A stretch of 64,000 nucleotides of DNA from Streptomyces sp. NA02950 (GCF_013364155.1 NZ_CP054916.1:3716501-3780500); one strand, 5' to 3'; shown: positions 44,671 through 53,260, counted from the first letter of the stretch. The notes: a model not told the origin generated them from the sequence alone. Numbers and translations are program-made.

Positions 44671-45465
44671 ATGAACCTCGAACTCACCGGCCGGGTGGCC
44701 CTCGTCACTGGCGGCAGCCTGGGTATCGGCAAGGCCGTCGCACGCGAGCTGGCCAAGGAGGGCGCCGATGTGGTGATCACCGCCCGGCGGATGGCTCCGT
44801 TGGAAGAGGCCGCCAAGGACATCGAGGCGGAGACCGGCAAGCAAGTGCTGGCCTTGCCCTCGGACACCACCGACTCGGTGTCCGTGCGCAACATGGTGAA
44901 CCATGCCGTCGCCGCTATGGGCCGCCTCGACATCCTCGTCAACGGCGCGGCAGCTCCTTCAGGTCTGGTGCGCAACTCCGTCGAGGAGGCCGACCCCGAG
45001 CTGCTGCTCCAGGACATCAACACGAAGGTCGTGGGCTACTTCCGGTGCGTGCAGGCCGTCACACGGCACATGAAACAGAACGGCTACGGTCGGATCATCA
45101 ACATCGGCGGACTCACCGGCCGTTCCAGTCATGCCCTGTCCGGCATGCGCAACCTCGCCGTGGTTCACATGACCAAGGCCCTCTCCGACCAGCTCGGCCC
45201 GGACGGTATCACCGTCAACACGGTGCACCCTGGCGTGGTCGAGACCGAGCACATCCACGAGTTGTACGAGAAGGAGGCCGTCAAACGCGGCATCACCGCC
45301 GCCGAGGTCGAGGCCGACTACGCCGCCCGCACGCCGATCCGGCGCGTCCTGGAGGCCACCGAGATCGCCGAAATCATCTGCTTTCTCTCCTCGCCCCGGG
45401 CTGCGGCGATCACAGGGGAGTCGATCGGTATCGACGGCGGCCTGACCCGCGGCATCTTCCTCTGA
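44671..45465 (+). CDS. short-chain dehydrogenase/reductase
   Basis: The 264-residue SDR carries TGGSLGIGKAVARELAKEGA, VNGAAAPSG in place of the NNAG motif, IINIGGLTGRSSHALSGM and VNTVHPGVVETEHI. The usual catalytic Tyr-x-x-x-Lys is not evident: after GGLTGRSS the sequence reads MRNLAVVHMTKALSDQ, with Asn/His around the position expected for Tyr and a Lys four residues after HM. So it may be atypical or non-reductive. It lies in the operon between ALDH and the propeller protein. The reaction is unknown. Confidence 0.85.
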   Translation: MNLELTGRVALVTGGSLGIGKAVARELAKEGADVVITARRMAPLEEAAKDIEAETGKQVLALPSDTTDSVSVRNMVNHAVAAMGRLDILVNGAAAPSGLVRNSVEEADPELLLQDINTKVVGYFRCVQAVTRHMKQNGYGRIINIGGLTGRSSHALSGMRNLAVVHMTKALSDQLGPDGITVNTVHPGVVETEHIHELYEKEAVKRGITAAEVEADYAARTPIRRVLEATEIAEIICFLSSPRAAAITGESIGIDGGLTRGIFL

Positions 45466-45501
45466 ACCACACACCCGCTCAACCCAACAGGAGCCACATC
45501 C

Positions 45502-46524
45502 ATGGAAGGAACCATCCTCGTCGCCACCGCCGGGCAAGGGGTACTGCGCAGTTCCGATGACGGCCGCACCTGGCACCGCCTCGGGCTCGGCCAGGACATC
45601 GAGTTCGACGCTGTCGTCCGCTGCCTGGCGGTCCACCCCGGTCGGCCGAACCTCGTCTATGCGGGCGCCGACGCGGGGCTCGTCCGCAGCGTGGACGCCG
45701 GCGCGACCTGGACCCGCGTCGACTCCCCCATGAACGACCAGACGATCTGGTCCCTGGCCGTCGACCCGAACGATCCCGACTTCATCATCGCCGGCACCGG
45801 CGCACCCTCGCGGGCGGCGGTGTTCCGCACCGGTAACGGCGGCACCGACTGGAACCGACTGCCCCCGGAGATACCGGAGTTCTGCTCCGGCGTCAGCAAG
45901 CCCCGCATCCTCACCGCCACTGTCGACCGGTATGACCCCAAGAACCTGTGGTTCGGCATCGAGGAAGGTGGGTTGTGGCGCAGCGGAAACCGCGGTGACG
46001 CATGGACCCGTGTCGACGGCACACCCGCGAGCCTCCCCGACGGTGTCACCAACTCCGACATCCACTGCGTCGTCGTGCTCGAGGGCCCGCCCAAGACGAT
46101 CGTCGTCGTGGTCGTCAACGCGCTGTTCGTCAGCCAGGACGACGGCGCGACCTGGACCCGCACGGACACACGCAAGCAGTGGGGTATCTACTACACCCGC
46201 CTCGTGCAGCAGATCCCGGGCACCAACGAACTCCTACTCGGCATCGGCGATGCCACCCCCGGCACCACCACGAAGATCTTCCGTTCCACCGACCTGGCCA
46301 GGACCTGGCAAGAGTCGTCTCTCGACGTGCCCGCAAACTCCACCGTGTGGGCCTTCGGTGTCCACCCTGCCGACCCCGATCTCGCCTTCGCGGGCACCAA
46401 GTACGGGCACCTCTTCCGCTCAACCGACGCCGGTCGTACCTGGATCAAGGAATGGCGCGAGTTCAGTGAGATCACGGACGTCGCCTGGACCCCCGCCGTT
46501 GCTCCGGCCCCGGAAGGACACTGA
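45502..46524 (+). CDS. BNR/sialidase-type beta-propeller protein, no signal peptide
   Basis: A 340-residue repeat protein with recurring Asp-box units S-x-D-x-G-x-T-W: LRSSDDGRTWHRLG, VRSVDAGATWTRVD, FVSQDDGATWTRTD, FRSTDLARTWQES, LFRSTDAGRTWIKEW, plus eroded ones (FRTGNGGTDWNRLP, RSGNRGDAWTRV). This indicates a six- or seven-bladed propeller. There is no signal peptide, no Arg triad of true sialidases can be recognised, and the fold is usually extracellular, so a cytoplasmic copy inside a catabolic operon is odd. Its stop overlaps the next ATG by one base, so tight co-expression is clear. It might be a scaffold or a lactonase-like enzyme; function is not assigned. Confidence 0.8.
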   Translation: MEGTILVATAGQGVLRSSDDGRTWHRLGLGQDIEFDAVVRCLAVHPGRPNLVYAGADAGLVRSVDAGATWTRVDSPMNDQTIWSLAVDPNDPDFIIAGTGAPSRAAVFRTGNGGTDWNRLPPEIPEFCSGVSKPRILTATVDRYDPKNLWFGIEEGGLWRSGNRGDAWTRVDGTPASLPDGVTNSDIHCVVVLEGPPKTIVVVVVNALFVSQDDGATWTRTDTRKQWGIYYTRLVQQIPGTNELLLGIGDATPGTTTKIFRSTDLARTWQESSLDVPANSTVWAFGVHPADPDLAFAGTKYGHLFRSTDAGRTWIKEWREFSEITDVAWTPAVAPAPEGH

Positions 46525-47087
46525 TGAGCGCCAACCCACACGATGTCAGGGCCCAAGGTGTTGACCCGGACGAGCGGACACTGGAGGAACATCAGGAGCC
46601 GACGCCGCTCCTCGACGAAGCGTCCCGCAGCATCCACCCCCGGGTCATCCGCACCCACCTGTCGTTGTTCGTCCGTGACCCCGAGGCCTCGGCCGTCTGG
46701 TACCAGGACGTGCTCGGCATGGAAGTCACCGCGCGCGGCCCTCAGTGGGTCTTCCTGTCCTTCGGCAAGAAGCACCACGACATCGCGCTCATCCGCGCCG
46801 ACGAGGGCGCGGCATCGGGCGGGGTCGGCCTCCAGCACTACGGGCTGGAGGTCGCCGGCGACCTCGACGAGTGGCGCCGCCTGTACGGAATGCTCCTCAC
46901 CAAGGGCGTGCCCGTCGTCAAGACCACCGACCACAAGGTCGGCTTCGGCCTGTACTTCACCGACCCGGACGGCAACCGTTTCGAGTTCTTCCACGAGACC
47001 GTCACCGACGACGAGGAAGGCAAGCGGATTCTCGGCCTCTACGGAGCTCCCAGCGAACCGCTCGACGTCGAACCCCTGCAAAACTGA
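46524..47087 (+). CDS. VOC-family protein, extradiol dioxygenase-like
   Basis: The 187-residue protein contains one clear VOC unit with candidate metal ligands: His in IRTHLSLFVRDPEASAVWYQ, His in GLQHYGLEVAGDLDEWRRLY, and Glu in FTDPDGNRFEFFHETVTDDE. These are the spacings of type I extradiol dioxygenases and glyoxalase-like enzymes. In this operon, with an MhpA-like hydroxylase and an alpha/beta hydrolase encoded downstream, a ring-cleaving dioxygenase for a catechol is the attractive reading. A lyase or isomerase is possible. It is shorter than classic catechol 2,3-dioxygenases (~300 residues). Confidence 0.82.
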   Translation: MSANPHDVRAQGVDPDERTLEEHQEPTPLLDEASRSIHPRVIRTHLSLFVRDPEASAVWYQDVLGMEVTARGPQWVFLSFGKKHHDIALIRADEGAASGGVGLQHYGLEVAGDLDEWRRLYGMLLTKGVPVVKTTDHKVGFGLYFTDPDGNRFEFFHETVTDDEEGKRILGLYGAPSEPLDVEPLQN

Positions 47088-47123
47088 CCGTTTCCCGCCG
47101 CCTTCCAGCAATTGGAGCACTCC

Positions 47124-47726
47124 ATGCCCGACCCGAACTTCGCCGGATACCACATCCGCAAGTGGTACACCCAGATCGAGGACACCCTCGCCAACGAAAC
47201 CGGAACGCTCGCGGACGGTGAACCGGTTCGGAAGATCGTCATCGCCGCCGCCGTCCACAACCCGTACGCCGGCCGGTTCAGCGAGAACCTGGACTTGATC
47301 ATCGCCGACTCGCCCAAGCTCGGCGAGGAGTTCGGCCGACGGATCACCGAAGTCGCAGCGGGACGGCCGATCGAGAGCTACGGCAAGGCCTGCCTCGTCG
47401 GCACCAACGGCGAGTACGAACACGGAAACGCGTTCCTCACCGCCGTCTTCGCACACCCGGTGCGCGACGCCGTCGGCGGAGGCAAGTCCTGGGTCCCCTC
47501 AACCGGCAAGCGGGGGGCACCGGGCACGGCCATCGACGTACCACTGGCGCACAAGGATGCGCTGTACGTCCGCTCGCACTACGACACGGTCACCTTGACC
47601 TTCACGGACACCCCGGACCCGGACGAGGTCGTCGTCATTTTCGCCTTCGCCACACGTGGCCGGCTGCACGCGCGGCTGGGCGGGATCAAGGCCGACGAGA
47701 TCCAGGGGCAGGACGGGCTGCACTGA
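47124..47726 (+). CDS. amino acid synthesis family protein (DUF1185)
   Basis: The 200-residue protein matches the PF06684/DUF1185 family in composition and landmarks: GTLADGEPVRKIVIAAAVHN, LIIADSPKLGEEFGRRITEV, SYGKACLVGTNGEYEHGNAF and VPLAHKDALYVRSHYDTVTL. Despite the family name its reaction is unknown; members recur in aromatic and heterocycle catabolic clusters. It follows the VOC gene by 36 bp and precedes the hydrolase gene by one base. The ATG at 47124 is preferred over the in-frame one at 47112. Confidence 0.78.
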   Translation: MPDPNFAGYHIRKWYTQIEDTLANETGTLADGEPVRKIVIAAAVHNPYAGRFSENLDLIIADSPKLGEEFGRRITEVAAGRPIESYGKACLVGTNGEYEHGNAFLTAVFAHPVRDAVGGGKSWVPSTGKRGAPGTAIDVPLAHKDALYVRSHYDTVTLTFTDTPDPDEVVVIFAFATRGRLHARLGGIKADEIQGQDGLH

Positions 47727-47727
47727 C

Positions 47728-48594
47728 ATGACCGACGGCATCACCGGCGCCGACCGCTTCACCACGCTGAACGGTCTGCGCGCCCACTACGTCGAGTGGG
47801 GCGAACCGAGCGATCCGGCCATCGTCATGCTGCACGGCCTGCGCAGCTATGCACGTACCTTCGACTCGCTGGCCGCCCATCTGGCGAGGCGCCACCGAGT
47901 CGTGGCCCTGGACGCTCGCGGCCGCGGCGACAGCGCCTGGGACCCGAACGGGGACTACTACACCCCGGCATACGTCAGCGACCTCGAACAGTTCGCCGAC
48001 CGGCTCAGGCTGGACCGCTTCGTTCTTCTAGGTCATTCCATGGGCGGCGCCACCGCATACGTATATGCGGCCCGCCACCCCGAGCGCGTCAAGGCAGCGA
48101 TCATCGAAGACATCGGTCCGGGCTCGTCGCTCACGGGGGCCGGCGCCGAGCGCATCCGACGCGAGGTGGCCGACACTCCGAACGAGTTCCCCTCCCTGGA
48201 CGCGGCACGCGCGTACTGGCGAAGTATCCGGCCCGGCATCACCACCGAAGCACTGGAATCCCGTCTCCGCCACACTTTGCGGCCGGGCACCTACGGCCGA
48301 CAGCTCTGGAAGTTCGATATCGCCGGCATCGCCGCTGCGCGTCTCAACCGCGACCCGGCCCGCCAAGTCGACCTCTGGCCCAGCGTCGAGGCTGTGCGCT
48401 GCCCAACCTTGGTCGTCCGCGGCAGTACCTCCGACTTCCTCCCCGCCGCCACCGCCTTCGAGATGAGCGCACGCAACCCTCTCATCCAGACGGTGGAAAT
48501 CCCGGGCGCCGGCCATTACGTCCACGACGACGCGTCCGACGCCTTCCGTCACACGATCGAACTGTTCCTTGCCAGCCTGGAGACCGCCGCATGA
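47728..48594 (+). CDS. alpha/beta hydrolase
   Basis: A 288-residue hydrolase: oxyanion region VMLHGLRSYARTFDSLAAHL, nucleophile elbow VLLGHSMGGATAYVYAARHP (Ser in GHSMGG), acid in VVRGSTSDFLPAATAFEM, and His in EIPGAGHYVHDDASDAF, so the triad is complete. It could act as a meta-cleavage-product hydrolase (MhpC-like) or as an esterase/lactonase. Its stop overlaps the FAD monooxygenase start (ATGA), and hydroxylase plus hydrolase pairs are the rule in phenylpropionate-type pathways. The start is one base after the previous stop. Confidence 0.88.
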   Translation: MTDGITGADRFTTLNGLRAHYVEWGEPSDPAIVMLHGLRSYARTFDSLAAHLARRHRVVALDARGRGDSAWDPNGDYYTPAYVSDLEQFADRLRLDRFVLLGHSMGGATAYVYAARHPERVKAAIIEDIGPGSSLTGAGAERIRREVADTPNEFPSLDAARAYWRSIRPGITTEALESRLRHTLRPGTYGRQLWKFDIAGIAAARLNRDPARQVDLWPSVEAVRCPTLVVRGSTSDFLPAATAFEMSARNPLIQTVEIPGAGHYVHDDASDAFRHTIELFLASLETAA

Positions 48595-50228
48595 GCGCAT
48601 CCACCGAAATCCGCACACAGGTGGCGATCGTCGGTGCCGGACCGTGCGGCACCACAGTCGCCAACTACCTGGGGCTGTACGGGATCGAGACCCTGCTCAT
48701 CGACCGCAGCACCGACATCGTCGAATACCCCCGCGCCGTTGGCATGGACGACGAGAGCCTGCGCAGCTTCCAGGGCATCGGCCTTGCCGACGACATGCTT
48801 GCCGACATGCTCCAGAACATCCCGCTGAAGATGTTCGGGGCGGACGGCCGCTGCTTTGCCCATATCCGGCCCTCCACCCGGGAGTTCGGCTGGCCACGGC
48901 GCAACATGTTCATGCAGCAGCTCGCTGAGGGCACGTTGCGCAAAGGGCTTGAACGCTACCCGCAGGTGCGCCCACTCTATGGGCACGAACTCGTTCGGCT
49001 GGAGCAGGACGGCAACGAAGTACGCCTGCATGTCACGGGGCCCGACGGCGAGAAGGTGCTCGTCCGCGCCGAGTACGTGGTCGCCGCCGATGGGGGACGC
49101 AGTACGATCCGCACCCAGTTGGGCATCCCCTTGGTCGGCGACACCCACCCGCGCAAGTGGGTAGTGATCGAGTGCGACAACGACCCGCTGGACGCCCCCT
49201 ACACCGGTCTGCACTGCGACCCGAAACGGCCATACGTCTGTCTGGACCTGCCCTACAACCACCGCCGTTGGGAGTTCATGCTCTTCCCCGGTGAGGACGC
49301 CGAGGGCATGATCCAGCCGGACGGAGTGCGCGAGCTGCTCACCGGCCACGTGCCGGACCCGGCTGCCCTCAACATCATCCGAGCCAGGGTCTACACCCAT
49401 CACTCCCGTGTGGCGAGCCGCTTCGTGGAGGGCCGGATATGCCTCGTAGGAGACGCCGCCCATCTCATGCCGCCATGGGCCGGCCAGGGCCTTAACACCG
49501 GGATCCGCGACGCCACCAACGTGGCCTGGAAACTGGCCGCCGCGGTCACCGGACGCGCACACCCCCGAATCCTCTCCACCTACGACACCGAGCGACGCGA
49601 GCACGCCCGAGCAATGGTGGACCTGTCCGATACCTTGGGCAAGGTTCTGTCCCCGACGAACAGCTGGCTGGCGCGCACTCGCGACGCCCTGCTGCACAGC
49701 CTCACCGTCGCGCCCCCCGTACGCGACTGGCTCCTGCAGATGCGCTTCAAGCCGATGCCCCTGTACCGCCAGGGAATCGTACTGCACCACGGGCAGAAGG
49801 ACGCGCAGAAGACCTCGGTGGGACGCATGCTGATCCAGCCGAAGGTCGAGGCCGCCGACGGGCAGACCGCCCTGCTGGACGAGACGCTTGGCAAGTGGTT
49901 CGCACTCGTCGGCTACGGCACCGACCCGCTCGTCCATCTCGACCCTGGTTCCCGTGCCTTTTGGGACAGCATCGGCACGCACTACGTGAGCGTGGTGGAA
50001 TCCCGCTCCGGCCGCGCATCCGGCCAGCGTCTCGACTCCGGCACCGACACGCTGGTGGTGGAGGACATCGACGGCTCGCTCCGCGACTGGTTCGCGCAGC
50101 AGCCGGGCACGGTCGCCGTGATCCGCCCCGACCGTTACGTGGCAGCGGTGACCGAGCCCCTCGGGCTCACCTCTGCCACGGCCGACCTGGAACGGTTGCT
50201 CGCCCCCCGCATGCGAGGTGCGTCGTGA
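48591..50228 (+). CDS. MhpA-like FAD-dependent aromatic hydroxylase
   Basis: The 545-residue class A flavoprotein monooxygenase has the GxGxxG dinucleotide motif VAIVGAGPCGTTVANYLGLY, the DG motif YVVAADGGRSTIRTQLGIPL and the GD motif RICLVGDAAHLMPPWAGQGL, then NTGIRDATNVAWKLAAAVTG. It resembles 3-(3-hydroxyphenyl)propionate hydroxylase (MhpA), including the C-terminal thioredoxin-like extension. It would ortho-hydroxylate a phenolic substrate with NAD(P)H and O2, making a catechol for the VOC dioxygenase. The start overlaps the hydrolase stop by four bases, and its own stop overlaps the NIPSNAP gene (GTGA). Confidence 0.92.
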   Translation: MSASTEIRTQVAIVGAGPCGTTVANYLGLYGIETLLIDRSTDIVEYPRAVGMDDESLRSFQGIGLADDMLADMLQNIPLKMFGADGRCFAHIRPSTREFGWPRRNMFMQQLAEGTLRKGLERYPQVRPLYGHELVRLEQDGNEVRLHVTGPDGEKVLVRAEYVVAADGGRSTIRTQLGIPLVGDTHPRKWVVIECDNDPLDAPYTGLHCDPKRPYVCLDLPYNHRRWEFMLFPGEDAEGMIQPDGVRELLTGHVPDPAALNIIRARVYTHHSRVASRFVEGRICLVGDAAHLMPPWAGQGLNTGIRDATNVAWKLAAAVTGRAHPRILSTYDTERREHARAMVDLSDTLGKVLSPTNSWLARTRDALLHSLTVAPPVRDWLLQMRFKPMPLYRQGIVLHHGQKDAQKTSVGRMLIQPKVEAADGQTALLDETLGKWFALVGYGTDPLVHLDPGSRAFWDSIGTHYVSVVESRSGRASGQRLDSGTDTLVVEDIDGSLRDWFAQQPGTVAVIRPDRYVAAVTEPLGLTSATADLERLLAPRMRGAS

Positions 50229-50530
50229 TCGTCGAGGAACGCGAGTACCTGCTCAAGCCGGGCGCGACAGCCCGGTACACCCGCCTCTGGGCGCAGTTCG
50301 GCCGCGAACCGCAGACCCGCATCCTCGGTGATCTGCTCGGCTTCTACACAACGGAGACCGGCGAGCTCAACACGCTGATCTACCTCTGGCGCTACGACAG
50401 TCACGAGGACCGGGCGCGAAAACGTGCCGAACTCGCCTCCGACGCTGACTTCGCCGTTTTCCGCAGCCAGGTCAGGGACCTGCTCGTCCGCCAGTCGAGC
50501 CGCATCCTCACACCGGCACTACCGACCTGA
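50225..50530 (+). CDS. NIPSNAP-family small protein
   Basis: The 101-residue protein starts VIVEEREYLLKPGATARYTR and contains GDLLGFYTTETGELNTLIYL, WRYDSHEDRARKR, the NIPSNAP alpha/beta-barrel pattern. Such proteins occur as accessories in aromatic degradation operons; no catalytic role is established. It is the last gene of the plus-strand operon, translationally coupled to the hydroxylase through a GTGA overlap. The next genes to the right converge on it. Confidence 0.85.
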   Translation: MIVEEREYLLKPGATARYTRLWAQFGREPQTRILGDLLGFYTTETGELNTLIYLWRYDSHEDRARKRAELASDADFAVFRSQVRDLLVRQSSRILTPALPT

Positions 50531-50633
50531 ATCACCTCATTCCCCGGTCAGAGCCGTGGCCGCCGTGGTGACAGCCCCTGCGGCCACGGCGTCCAGGCAG
50601 ACTGCCATCTGACGTGGAAGAAGCCGGGAGAAT

Positions 50634-50800
50634 GACCGAGTCGATCGCGCACCGCGACCAGTCCAGCTCCCCGCGCGAGCCAAGCTCGTCCAGTACCCGA
50701 CGGTCCAGCTTCGCCCAGACCCGGGCGGCACTCCACTCGGTGAAACGTCGGTGCGCGGTCGGCCCCGACGGACCGAAGACCGGCGGCAACCGCCACCACG
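50634..50800 (-). pseudogene. IS5-family transposase, N-terminal fragment
   Basis: WWRLPPVFGPSGPTAHRRFT, then EWSAARVWAKLDRRVLDELG and DWSRCAIDSV match the helix-turn-helix N-terminal part of IS5-group transposases. Similarity ends at IDSV. The fragment is in frame with the MaoC remnant upstream, producing one chimeric open frame of 154 residues (50532-50996) that is not a real gene. It marks an insertion/deletion that removed the MaoC C-terminus. Confidence 0.75.
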
Positions 50801-50816
50801 TGCAGCCGGAGGTGGC

Positions 50817-51234
50817 GACGATGCCCTCGCCCGGCCGGGTGGCCGAAAGGCGTTTGAAGGCGATCGTGGTCTCTGCATGCAGGGTGTCCCCGACGATCAC
50901 GGGGGCGTTGAGCCCGACGTTGTCCCAGCCGAGGTTGGCGACGGCCTTCTGACTGATGGTCTTCACCGTCATTCCGCTCACGATCCCGAAGGTCACCAGG
51001 CTGGAGACGAGTGGCTTCTTGAACGGGGTACCGGACGCGTAGACGTCATCGATGTGCAGCGGATGCTGGTTGAGGCAGAGCAGTGAACTCCAGATGTCGT
51101 CCGTGGCGGTGATCGTGCGGCCGGGCTGGTGCTCAGAGACGTGGCCGACGACGTAGTCCTCATAGGACAGGCCGTCGTCCTCACGGGCGTCCAGGTTCCG
51201 GTTCGACGTAGGAGGCCGGGGCCGCGCCGGTCAT
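50817..51234 (-). pseudogene. MaoC-like dehydratase, frameshifted and truncated
   Basis: DGLSYEDYVVGHVSEHQPGR, ITATDDIWSSLLCLNQHPLH (with the hot-dog Asp/His pair region), LVTFGIVSGMTVKTISQKAV and NVGLNAPVIVGDTLHAETTI are MaoC enoyl-CoA hydratase sequence. From the ATG at 51234 the frame stops after SYVEPEPGRP, and the MaoC body continues in another frame, so one base has been gained or lost near 51195. The C-terminus is replaced by IS5 sequence. It once followed another leftward gene, since its ATG overlaps that fragment's TGA. Confidence 0.75.
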
Positions 51235-51235
51235 C

Positions 51236-51440
51236 AGATGCTCTCCTTCGTTCCGGCCAGACCGGAGAGGCATCCGCCAGCCTCCAGCTTGGCGCTGCTG
51301 CGCTGTATGGAGGACAGGACCGCCCGCACGGCGGCCACTTGAGGCGTGTCGGCAAGGCCGACGCCTCAGACCGGGCGGTCTTCCACGTGCAGCAGGGCGT
51401 AGCAGGCGTACGCGGTACCCGAGGCGGGTATCCGCGCCCC
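51236..51440 (-). pseudogene. C-terminal fragment of an unidentified protein with an in-frame stop
   Basis: The frame reads ARIPASGTAYACYALLHVED and RPV, then a TGA at ~51366, then GVGLADTPQVAAVRAVLSSI and QRSSAKLEAGGCLSG before a stop that overlaps the MaoC ATG (TGATG). The overlap implies that these two were adjacent genes of one operon. I cannot name the family. The left end of this operon is lost. Confidence 0.4.
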
Positions 51441-51454
51441 GAGCACCCCAGAAC

Positions 51455-52405
51455 TCACCGTACGACTCGCTTCTTCCAGTGGCCGTACTCGTGGAGCGGA
51501 TCTCCATTCAGGCACCAAGGCCACACCGTGGCCACTCGTCCCGTCATGCGGAACACCTTCGCAGCATCCGGGAGCCGACCCGCCTGCACCAGGGCGTAGG
51601 CCAGGGCATTGAGATCGGCCAGGGCCGCTGCATAACGCAGAAACCCGGGTTCTGTCCAACGAGCCAGGGCTTGATCCACAACTCTTGCGGCGCCGAATTG
51701 AGTCCACCAATGTCGGGTCAGCAGCGCGTTGAGGCCGCCACGCGACACATTGCGACGGTGGCACTCGATGGTCGCGACGAGCTCCACACCAGTGGCCGGC
51801 GCGTCCGCGGGCATATGCAAGCGCGAAACCTCGGCGAAGTCGAGCATCTTCGCAGAAGATCCGCACTCCTCGGGCGAGAGGTAACCGAGCATCTGCAAAT
51901 GCGCTTTGCGATTCCAGGGGTCCCTGGCTGTCGCCTCTTTCCAGATGGCGAACACGTCACGTGACTCACGGCGCAGCTGCCGCAGAATACCGAGCAAAGC
52001 TATCCAGGGGACCGGGTCATACGGCCGCAGTTCCGCAATCCGATAACAGGCGTCGATGGCGGAGCGGGCTTCCACACCGGCCGGGCCGATACGCTCGCGT
52101 GCAAGAGTCACCCACATCTGAAAGGTCAAGGCGACGGGATTGTGTGGCTGCCGAGTCACCCATGACTCCGCCAGCTGCGTATGTGCCACCACGTCAGCGA
52201 GAACCGAAATCCGATGTGTCCGCCGATCCCAGTCATTTCCTGCCTCGCTTAGGACGCGCTCGATCTGGGTCGCCCGAAAATCCACCACCGGTACACCTGG
52301 GCTGGGCGGAGATTCCAACAACCTGCGCACCTTGCCAAGCGGCTCGTCGTCGAGTTCGGGAAGCAGGCTTGGCCCGGACCTTCCCCAGCTTCCGAAGATT
52401 GCCAT
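51455..52405 (-). CDS. hypothetical helical-repeat protein
   Basis: This 316-residue protein is almost entirely helical. Stretches such as AIDACYRIAELRPYDPVPWI, ALLGILRQLRRESRDVFAIW, KEATARDPWNRKAHLQMLGY and YALVQAGRLPDAAKVFRMTG resemble TPR-like hairpins. There is no signal peptide or membrane segment. I do not recognise a named family. It is complete, with an ATG at 52405, although no strong ribosome-binding site is visible. It stands between the decayed MaoC segment and a flavoprotein gene and seems unrelated to catabolism. Confidence 0.7.
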   Translation of the reverse strand: MAIFGSWGRSGPSLLPELDDEPLGKVRRLLESPPSPGVPVVDFRATQIERVLSEAGNDWDRRTHRISVLADVVAHTQLAESWVTRQPHNPVALTFQMWVTLARERIGPAGVEARSAIDACYRIAELRPYDPVPWIALLGILRQLRRESRDVFAIWKEATARDPWNRKAHLQMLGYLSPEECGSSAKMLDFAEVSRLHMPADAPATGVELVATIECHRRNVSRGGLNALLTRHWWTQFGAARVVDQALARWTEPGFLRYAAALADLNALAYALVQAGRLPDAAKVFRMTGRVATVWPWCLNGDPLHEYGHWKKRVVR

Positions 52406-52627
52406 GGAAAGATCTTAGAGGACGGAAAATTCGGGGCGAGTTATCGGAAGTGATCGTTACTTCTTCGTAGCTGAGTGATACACAGCCCGTAGCCGCAGTC
52501 GGGCGCACGAATTCCGAGTTCCTGACCGAAAGAGCCGGGAGCGGTGTCAGCTTTGAGAACATCGAAACCGTCCCGGTCGTCCTCCCTGATCGCCCGTGCT
52601 CCGGATGGAGCGCGGTATGCCACCCGC

Positions 52628-53260
52628 TCACCCCTGGCCGGCGGCCTCCGCTCTGGCCGATACGAGCAATGTCGAGAATCGCGCCAGCCGGGCACCCTGG
52701 AAACGGGCGCAGTTCAGGGTGGTTTCGTCGGGCGGCGTCGAGGGGAATCCGGCTGGCCACGATGTCCCGTAGGGGTTTCCGCCTGCGGCATACACAATGT
52801 CATCCGTGTAGCCAAGCGGAACGATGACGGCTCCCCAGTGGTAGAAGACGTTGTTCAACGACAGGATCGTCGACTCCTGGCCTCCGTGCTGCTCAGCGGA
52901 CGACACGAAGGCCGTCACCGGCTTGTCCGCCAGTTTGCCCTCCTGCCACAGACTGCCGGCCGAGTCGATGAACTGCTTGAGCTGTGCCGCCGGTGCCCCA
53001 TAGCGCGTGGGCGTTCCGAACGCGTATCCGTCTGCCCATTCGAGATCGTCGAGCGTTGCCGCGTTGACGACAGAGTCGGTGTCCGCACGATGCTGGGCCC
53101 ATGCAGGATTGGAGACTACGGCTTCGGCGGGCGCGAGTTCGGCTACCCTTCGGAGTCGGACTTCGGCACCCGCGGATTCTGCTCCTTCCGCAACCGCCTC
53201 CGCGAGACGGTAGACAGATCCGGTAGCGCTGTAGTAGGCGACCAACACTCGTGTCGGCAT
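52628..53260 (-). CDS. WrbA/flavodoxin-type NAD(P)H:quinone oxidoreductase
   Basis: The 210-residue protein begins TRVLVAYYSATGSVYRLAEA (FMN phosphate loop), has WADGYAFGTPTRYGAPAAQL and FVSSAEQHGGQESTILSLNN. These are the WrbA signatures for FMN binding and two-electron quinone reduction. It would keep (hydro)quinones or catechols reduced. The ATG at 53260 has a perfect AAGGAG. An ALDH gene lies 56 bp upstream in the same direction, so the two are probably one unit controlled from the 54817-55041 region. Confidence 0.9.
   Translation of the reverse strand: MPTRVLVAYYSATGSVYRLAEAVAEGAESAGAEVRLRRVAELAPAEAVVSNPAWAQHRADTDSVVNAATLDDLEWADGYAFGTPTRYGAPAAQLKQFIDSAGSLWQEGKLADKPVTAFVSSAEQHGGQESTILSLNNVFYHWGAVIVPLGYTDDIVYAAGGNPYGTSWPAGFPSTPPDETTLNCARFQGARLARFSTLLVSARAEAAGQG

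Noticed and set aside
47796..48590. Upstream part of an 810-residue frame running into the FAD monooxygenase
   Set aside because: This part is out of frame with the alpha/beta hydrolase and is compositionally a shadow; the hydroxylase starts at 48591 with the ATGA overlap.
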